Made by a program: the position numbers and the translations under genes. DNA of 64,000 nucleotides from Siphonodentalium dalli (taxonomy: Eukaryota; Mollusca; Scaphopoda; Gadilida; Siphonodentaliidae), in assembly GCA_032622095.1 (NCBI GenBank), contig CP136067.1, positions 59,315,899 through 59,379,898 of the forward strand, read 5' to 3'. The notes under the pieces were generated by a model. It saw only the letters and a program-made list of their open reading frames with translations. It made no database searches and was not told where the DNA came from. Positions 57,085 through 64,000 of the stretch are shown piece after piece. Positions within the stretch are counted from its first letter, which is position 1. Every line of letters starts with the position of its first letter.

Positions 57085-58018
57085 AGGGTGGATACACACA
57101 TGCATGTAATGTCTGTATGTAAAATACATGTATTTTACATGGCCACACCAATAATTGACAACATTAATCACCTGCGCGCGAGCGGTTCATTGCTAACAGG
57201 CAAAACAAGTGAGTTGTGATAAGCGAAGTCAAACTGTCTGCTATCAGGACATTTAAGGCCAGTCCAAAACATGTCTTCTCTTACGGATGCGGAAATTATA
57301 GTCTGACATATGCAGGTTTGATATAGAACGTTTGTACGTCGCTTGGCATCGAGTAATGGTTTTAATGTTGGTTGACCGAATGTAAATATAGGCACATATA
57401 TAGGCATAATTACCTATTCGGTGCCCAACGTTTCATAGTGTATGTAACTCATCAACATGTCTTCTCTTACGGATGCGGAAATTAGTCTGGCATATGCAGG
57501 CTTGATATAGAACATTTTCGACCATGATGCCTGTTTGACGTGGGGTCTCGACATATTTAAATCGCCAAGGGACTTAGTTGAATGTATCGGTAGGAATAAT
57601 CTGGACAAGAAGGTACAATATAATATGTTTTCCTTAATAGCTCAGAGTTAGCCACCCCGTCTGGTAGCTTTCGGGATCATATATACACCCAAATTGGGGA
57701 TCATATATAGCACCTGCGTCGGGGAAATCCTGATCCACCACTGCTATAAATATCAAGAGAGGACTGGTAGTTATTTAAATATAACGTCCACCATATGGGT
57801 TATCCCACGAACAATTATTTTAAGTGCATGGACTGGCGACCCGTCCGAGACAGCAGCTTCTCTGTATTCCGACTTAATTGGAACTCGAACTCAGTGCGGT
57901 CATCACGTCGACAATGATTGGGTTGTCAGTGGACACATATTACATTGTCTGTATGATCCATGTAAAACGCCAAATACACGATAATTACAGAGATTACATG
58001 CATGTGTGTATCCACCCT
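57085..58018. mobile_element. TA-flanked MITE, 934 bp
   Basis: AGGGTGGATACACACATGCA at the left and its complement ending CCACCCT at the right, with about 28 paired bases and flanking TA at 57083-57084 and 58019-58020. The inside carries a directly repeated segment of about 65 bp (57267-57333 and 57456-57520) with ATGTCTTCTCTTACGGATGC. Read on the minus strand, both segments encode ISASVREDM within short open frames; I do not recognise a family. A Tc1/mariner-type non-autonomous element is likely. Confidence 0.82.
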
Positions 58019-59693
58019 TAGAATAATATTACAAGATAAAAATTAAAATATTAAATTAAGAATTAGAATATTATCCAGGTATTAAATCTCCATGTACCCC
58101 ACGATGTTGCCGGAGATAACGATTTTGTCCCAACAACAATAAACATGTCTCCTTAATTTAAGTGCGTGTTTCATAGGTTATCCGATTAATTCACACCAAT
58201 AAGAATAATTCAGTAGCTGACCTAAGGACCCGGCGTCAGGTGACGTCAAATTCGGCGTGCGAGAGCAACGCACGATTGGTGGAAACTGCCATTTCAAAGA
58301 TCATTCATATACCCCCGATGTTTCACGTTCTCGTATACCCCCGATGTTTGGCGCACGTTCTCTTATACCCCACTGTCAAGGGTGACGGGACATGGTGATT
58401 TAAACGTGGCTTTGTAGCCAATCAGATTGCTAGTTACAACCGGATGTGGGGACAAAAGAGAGTATTCTTTTGTTAAAACCATTAATTGTCGATAAGTATA
58501 ATGGTCGCGGTAACAACAAAAAACCCCAGCGTGCTATCACACCGCACGATATTTAGACAGAAAATATTGGAAGGAACAAAGAGAATATCCAAGACTAATC
58601 GCTATGGTTACAATGATGATATTTATATGGCAAATTAACATTCACCATTTATATTCATTTCTGCCACCATATTCGCAGCCATTTTGGATTTGGTTGCCTC
58701 AAATACTCCATTTTACTTTATATAATAGTTATTTATTTCTTCTATTGTTTAATGTCTGTTGCAAAAGTTTAAATCTATACGCCTTTATGATTGGGAAAAC
58801 AAATCTAAAAATGCACAATTTAAAAACAAATTGGACAAATATATCAGAAAGTTTGAATTTCGTGCATTGTTTCACTTAGATATAGTAAGTGTTAAATACC
58901 ATTGATGAAAAATTACACAGACTCTCAAATATTCAAAAAAATACGTTTTTAATCATCAGATTATCGAAAACAAATTGGGAATTTTGGTTTAAAAATTGAG
59001 ACTTACTTCATATATAGTAAAAACGCTTAGTTTTGTATCAGTTTGTGAATGCAATTACATACGGTTCTAGCCTACTCTGTTCAGAAGTTATCACATGTTA
59101 TATTAAATGTGGACGGGAATTTGAAATGTGCGGTATTTTCCTCCCAAAAAATGTGTTTATCTAATATAACTTAACTGTTCTTCCTCCACCACAACCTGAT
59201 TTAATACAGAATGCTACTCACTTTTCGAACTTCCTCACAGCAATCTATCCACGTTGCTTCTACGTTATGTCCTCAGGTCAATTGGAATCTTGTGTGTCTG
59301 TCAACGAGTACCGTATATTGTGACTGGCAGATGGTTTGGAACTGCCTCAGTTACCAGAGTGTTCCAGTTCAGATCAATTATATCTTGTGTGGTGAGTCCG
59401 CGATGATTTATAGACGACCGCCTGGTCGTATTGGCGATTAACGACGTCAGTGGAAAGCGTCGCCACCCACCAATGTCGGCATGTTCAGATCCGTATAGGT
59501 CCTATGTCATATCGATGCCATATATATAGTTCATTCTTTTCCAATGTGGGTGGCCGTTTACCACCTTATATATCCGACAACGGAAATTGCGCATATTTTG
59601 CATTTGTTTATTTAAAATTTCGATATTTTTCTCACAATATTGATGATATAGACAGTTCTGAACTTAACGCGCATATTATTCGAGAATCTTTAA
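58019..59693. other. Non-coding stretch
   Basis: No gene or element recognised; CGTTCTCNTATACCCC occurs twice near 58330 and 58360. Confidence 0.45.
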
Positions 59694-59782
59694 TCGAATG
59701 AGTTGCGGATGGCGCAAAGATATATTTCGCGAGAGCGTATCGAGAGCGAATTATAACTATGCGCCGTCCGCAACGACTTCGA
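59694..59782. repeat. Hairpin, ~23-bp arms
   Basis: TCGAATGAGTTGCGGATGGC pairs with GCCGTCCGCAACGACTTCGA with a few mismatches. Confidence 0.75.
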
Positions 59783-59836
59783 TAAAATGTTCGAAATTCG
59801 CTAGTCGTGTTCCGTATTTATTCTACACCCATGTGT

Positions 59837-60002
59837 CAGATATAGAGGATCGCCAACGAGTTATGTTGGGATAAAGGATTTTATGAAACGAGTTTGATAT
59901 ATTAATAAACGAGTCGTAGACGAGTTGTGTATCAAATCTATCAAACGAGTTTCATAAAATCTTATATCCCAACATAACGAGTTGAAGATCTTGTATATCA
60001 CA
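59837..60002. repeat. Hairpin, ~65-bp imperfect arms
   Basis: Arms centred on AACGAGTTATGTTGGGATAA and its complement (59854-59900 and 59939-59984), extended outward by GATATAGAGGATC/GATCTTGTATATC. Loop about 40 bases, itself with ACGAGT repeats. Probably a MITE relic. Confidence 0.8.
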
Positions 60003-60740
60003 TGAAAAAACTAGAGCTTTATGCCTTTTTAACAAAACTAAATCAAATTTGTGACAAATACACTATACGATATAAGAAAATATGTAATGGCTTTTTAAAT
60101 TATATAATATTGGTTTCATGTGATATATGTTCAATCAATTACTGTCATCTTCATTGATAATATAGCCACAGTTATTGTAATTTTAGTCTGACAAATAACG
60201 AGTAATAATCGGAGCATCATCCGCAATGTACGTCATCCTTGCTTCTTGGCGATAACGTCACCAAGAATAGTTTCCGGCTCGTATTCCACTAGAGGTATAC
60301 AATAATATGTATCCAATGGTTGGGGTTCCGTTGAATACATTTACCTCACATAAATGGGTCTGGAATAAATATAAAAACGAGGAGAAGTTGGGAACATAAA
60401 ATCATTCTGAATAATTCACGAGTATACTTTACTTCTAACATCTACTATATATATACATCCTGCATGGTGATAAAGTACATACTGAGAAATCACGATTTTA
60501 TGTGAAATTACACGGATCGTCTGCAACTTGGTCCAATAAATACCGAATATCTTATACTTAAAACGTATGAGTGTTTGAATATTGTTATATACACGCGACA
60601 CACGGTCCATGATGGCTTATTTTCATAGCCCAAACATGCACACCGTGAGCTACCATATGGCCACCATCACTCACCCTATGCGGATTTTTGTCAACCATGT
60701 TTTTCCGATAGACGCAGCTGATAGACGGGTGTATTTCACA

Positions 60741-60741
<1 letters not shown>
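60003..60741. other. Non-coding stretch
   Basis: Nothing beyond a weak inverted pair CACATGAAAAA/TTTCATGTGATATA flanking 60000-60130. Confidence 0.4.

Positions 60742-60779
<38 letters not shown>
60742..60779. repeat. (ATT)n microsatellite
   Basis: About 12-13 uninterrupted ATT units. Confidence 0.97.
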
Positions 60780-60783
<4 letters not shown>

Positions 60784-61006
60784 TCATTTAAGAAACGCAT
60801 TCTACAGCAATTAGTTTCAATGCGCAATTACATACAAAAATATACACAAACAAGTTAACATCGCGCATATTTACACATAAAAAAGCAATACAAGCTTCAC
60901 CGATATATATGGCAGATAACTCGGAAAGATTACTGAAATTGGACCTACAATTAACAATAAAATATCCAGTATATTAAAAGACCTGATAAAAATATTAAGT
61001 TAAATA

Positions 61007-61530
61007 ATCCCACAAAATATTTTCTGAATTTAGAGAAACGTAATTATATTTCTAAAATCCTGACCAGTTTGACGGATAATAATTTGACAACACAAGACAG
61101 CATCATGTCGGAAGCTCGAAATTTCTACCAAACTCTCTATTCACATAAAAAAACTGACGATCAAGATCTAAATCGAATGTTAAAAAATTCTGAAACCCCC
61201 AAACTAACGCCATCTCAAGCATCGAGCATTGAGGGTCCGCTAAATTTACAAGAATTGACACATGCATTAAAACAATCGAAAAACTGCAAATGCCCGGGAC
61301 CATCTGGTTACACATATGAATTCTTCAAATTTTTCTGGTCTGATCTGGGGCCCTTTGTGACAGACTCACTTAACGAATAATTTTCAGTCGGAGAATAATC
61401 GATCACACAAAAACAGGGTATTATAACACTCATTCCAAAGAAGGGCAAAAACCGTCAATTATTAAAAAACTGGCGACCCATCTCCCTTTTGAACACAACA
61501 TATAAACTCGCCTCCTCGAGATGTTTACGT
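61007..61530 (+). pseudogene. L1/Tx1-type RT, N-terminal part
   Basis: Frame 61007-61380: TKYFLNLEKRNYISKIL, then ARNFYQTLYS and NCKCPGPSGYTYEFFKFFW (the PGPDG-like block). After a stop and shift it continues GIITLIPKKGKNRQLLKNWR and PISLLNTTYKLAS near 61415-61515, the fingers region of the reverse transcriptase. A deletion then removes the stretch before motif A. Confidence 0.88.
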
Positions 61531-61597
61531 CGACTGGGCTCTTATATGACATAATGCATCAAGCGAAAGCACACGATAAGCCTGGAGTCCTGCTCCT

Positions 61598-62536
61598 ATA
61601 GTAGACTTCGAAAAAGCATTTGACTCAGTGTCATGGTCCTTCATACATAAATGCCTCAATTTTTTCAAATTTGGTGATTCCATAAAAAAGTGGATGGCAA
61701 TTCTATATCAAGACGCTAGTTCGTCCATCCTGATTAATGGTCACATATCACAAAGTTTAAAATTAGGGCGTGGCTGTCGACAAGGTGATCCCATATCCCC
61801 ATATATTTTTCTCCTCTGCGCAGAGGTGTTAGCATTGTTGGTAAGACAAAATGATAAAATTAAAGGAATAGTCCTCGGTGGTTCAGAGTATAAAATATCA
61901 CAATACATGGACGACACAACGTTTATACTTGATGGCAATGAAAGTAGCATTCGTGAGGCCTACTCAATACTTGACCTATATGCTCGGGTTTCGGGACTGC
62001 GTATTAACCCGGATAAATGTCAGGCGGCATGGATAGGATCAAGAGCAAACTGTGAATCAACCATGTGCCATGATTTAAAATTATCCTACTCAAAAACTTT
62101 CAACTTTCTGGGCATTAATTTCGACACTGATCTTCGAAAGATGATGACAAACTACTCCTGTAAATTGGACGAAATAGAACGACTAACCAAGATATGGAGC
62201 CACAGGCGACTAACCCCAATTGGAAGAATAACTGTCATTAAGACACTTATTCTTCCAAAGCTAACCCACATATTCATGTCTCTCCCCAATCCAGACGATG
62301 CTTTCGTTAAGAAGTTAAACACAATTTTATTCCAGTTTATCTGGAACTCGAAACGAGACAGAGTACAAAGGAAGCAGTTATGTCTCGACTACTCCCTAGG
62401 AGGACTGAAAATGGTCAACTTGGAACATTTTAACGACGCAATGAAAATCACATGGCTGAGACGTCTGATATGTAAACAATCAAATTGGGCACCTCTCCTA
62501 AAAGACAACCCCATTATCAACGACCCCTGTACCTAA
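61598..62536 (+). pseudogene. L1/Tx1-type RT palm and thumb
   Basis: VDFEKAFDSVSW (motif A, just upstream of the long frame), GRGCRQGDPISPYIFLLCAE (motif B) and QYMDDTTFILDG (motif C, YMDD). Then ARVSGLRINPDKCQAAWIGS, FLGINFDTDL, LTPIGRITVIKTLILPKLTH and LGGLKMVNLEHFNDAMKITW. The 302-codon frame is intact and all three catalytic aspartates are present. It shifts to another frame near 62500. Confidence 0.93.
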
Positions 62537-63389
62537 CATATGATGCTAAGTTCCTGTCAAAACAAACTTCAAAAATTTCTAACCCATTTTGGAGGGATGT
62601 TCTCAGCTCTTGGTGCAAATTTATAAGCATATATGATAAAAATGGTAATATCATGTCAGAGACCATATGGAATAATTCTAACATCAGAATGGAAGGAAAC
62701 CCAATTAACTTTAATTCGTGGAGAAATGCAGGCATATATTTTATAAACGATCTGTTCCAAGCAAATGGAGAATTTCACACCCATGACTCCCTTAAGGCTA
62801 CATTCAATATTTCTACTAACTTCGTTATTATAGCTAGCCTAAAACGCCAAATATATAGCCTTTCAAACTCTCGAAATCAGCCCCTCCTACGATTACCCTC
62901 TCCGTTCTTACCCAAAACTTTGATCCCGTTATTAAGGGACCAGAAAGGCGGTCAACTCTTTCATCGAACCCTGTCAATGGGGAAACGGGTGCCAAACTCA
63001 TGTAAAAAATGGAATTCGGAAATAAAAGACTACTCCCAATCATGGGACAATATATTTCGCAATCCATTCACAACCACGCCTGACACAAAACTCCAATGGC
63101 TCCAATATAGAATTAATACGAGAATCCTATCGACGAACAAATTTCTGCAGATAGCAGGCATAAGAGCTGACGATCTATGTAAGCGATGCGAAATACTCAA
63201 GAGAACATTTCTCACATTTTCTGGGACTGCCCATATACAAATCGGTTTATAACCGAAATTCAGTCTTGGTTGAAAATTAATGAAGTGTCTATACACATAA
63301 CCAAACCAAGTATGATTTTTGGCGTTAATCATTGCCAAGTGAATTCTATGATAAATTACTTCCTACTTGTGCTAAAGCAATATATATAG
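62500..63389 (+). pseudogene. L1/Tx1-type ORF2 C-terminal region
   Basis: Continues in a second frame with NPFWRDVLSSW, FNSWRNAGIYFINDL and LQWLQYRINTRILSTNKFL. Near 63190 another shift splits the zinc region: LCKRCE in one frame, then NISHIFWDCPYTNRF in the next, together a CX2CX8HX4C knuckle as in L1/Tx1 elements. A stop follows at about 63387. Confidence 0.88.
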
Positions 63390-63400
63390 GACTAAATTTG

Positions 63401-64000
63401 ACCCGATCCAACTTTCAATAAAGGCATTTCTCGCTGAATTAAAATTCAAATATGAATGCGATAAATAAATATCCAGAAGCAACATGCGATATCAAGAGTT
63501 TAAAAATCGATGGCTACCCTTAGAAAATATTATTAATGACAACACCGATTGACTTGCTGATATTCCACAACAAAACCAAATTTATATGTATATACATTTA
63601 TACACCCCGATTAATATAATTATATACATAGAGCCTGGAACCCGAGCTATCTCTCAAATTTACATTAATCTTTTCCTAAGGGTCTATTCTCATTGCACAC
63701 GCGCGTGCGATTAATCGCAGCGTTTTTTAAGGTCATGTGTGTTCGATGGCATTCCTTCACCCCACTGCTAAGAGTTCTCCCAATAGGGGTGGGGTCTGAC
63801 GAACACATTCATACACAGGTCTAGGGTAGGTTGGAGGATGATAAAGTACTTTCGGTTGGGGTGACCACATACAGGCCTATATATGCTGACACATTAACTT
63901 TAATTTTTCTCAGTTAGATTTACTCAGGTATAAGTTGAGTATAACGAGCCATGCCATCAAAATGACATAAGTTTTGAGGACACAATTATATCTAGCTAAT
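63401..64000. other. Non-coding right edge
   Basis: Nothing recognised apart from possible LINE 3' UTR in the first 100-200 bases. Confidence 0.4.

Larger units (their letters stand above)
61005..63400 (+). mobile_element. L1/Tx1-type non-LTR retrotransposon, 5'-truncated and decayed
   Basis: Reverse transcriptase, thumb and C-terminal zinc region in order, with at least one deletion (about 61520-61600) and several frameshifts. Endonuclease absent. The YMDD catalytic box, the entry sequence NPTKYFLNLEKRNYISKI, and the LTPIGRITVIKTLILPKLTH thumb are typical of L1/Tx1-like elements, unlike the three other LINEs in the window. No clear poly(A) tail found; the 3' border is approximate. Confidence 0.88.

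Noticed and set aside
60585-60827. Poly-isoleucine or poly-tyrosine frames near 60.75 kb
   Set aside because: Translation of the (ATT)n microsatellite.

Overview
The window reads as animal nuclear DNA, most likely from a marine invertebrate. It is AT-rich, has no compact coding, and carries several clades of APE/L1-type non-LTR retrotransposons, many DNA-transposon derivatives, satellite DNA and a short run of the telomere-type repeat CCCTAA. I cannot name the species. I find no confident intact host gene. Every recognisable coding stretch is a broken retrotransposon ORF or an isolated domain fragment (a SAM-like exon and a broken C2H2 zinc-finger exon) lying inside a transposon.

Layout. 1-2.5 kb is non-coding. 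2.5-4.8 kb holds a 21-bp minisatellite, a TTAA-flanked MITE and two blocks of GC-richer repeats. 4.66-9.54 kb is a nest: a 21-23-bp minisatellite is split by a 5'-truncated LINE on the minus strand, which is itself split by a 2,290-bp long-TIR element with a TAA target duplication. 9.5-21.2 kb is non-coding DNA with MITEs (hAT-like, TTAA type, two near-identical 466-bp copies) and several long hairpins, one with perfect 110-bp arms. 21.28-25.03 kb is a TA-flanked element with CACTCTTAGAA ends into which a plus-strand LINE has inserted.

25.44-40.18 kb is the most elaborate structure. It appears to be a second copy of the long-TIR element from 6.5-8.8 kb, whose TIR has been expanded into a minisatellite of about 150 units. 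The array is split by a 10-kb element with the same CACTCTWAGAA ends and dense GGTTCTT/AAGAACC subterminal motifs (CACTA/EnSpm-like). That element contains SAM and zinc-finger fragments and has been invaded by a 5.1-kb giant foldback. One arm of the foldback carries a further retroelement tail.

41.14-48.90 kb is a 37/38-bp satellite of roughly 208 units with a clear higher-order repeat (1,157, 1,232 and 1,307 bp). 49-60.7 kb holds more MITEs, a Helitron 3' end, an interstitial telomeric repeat, a LINE (53.3-55.0 kb), a tRNA-like Pol III segment, a 934-bp TA-flanked MITE and hairpins. 61.0-63.4 kb is a decayed L1/Tx1-type LINE.

The elements do not form a pathway. They interact by nesting, which gives a relative chronology, and by seeding tandem arrays. 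All calls come from reading the sequence; no alignment, database search or folding was run.
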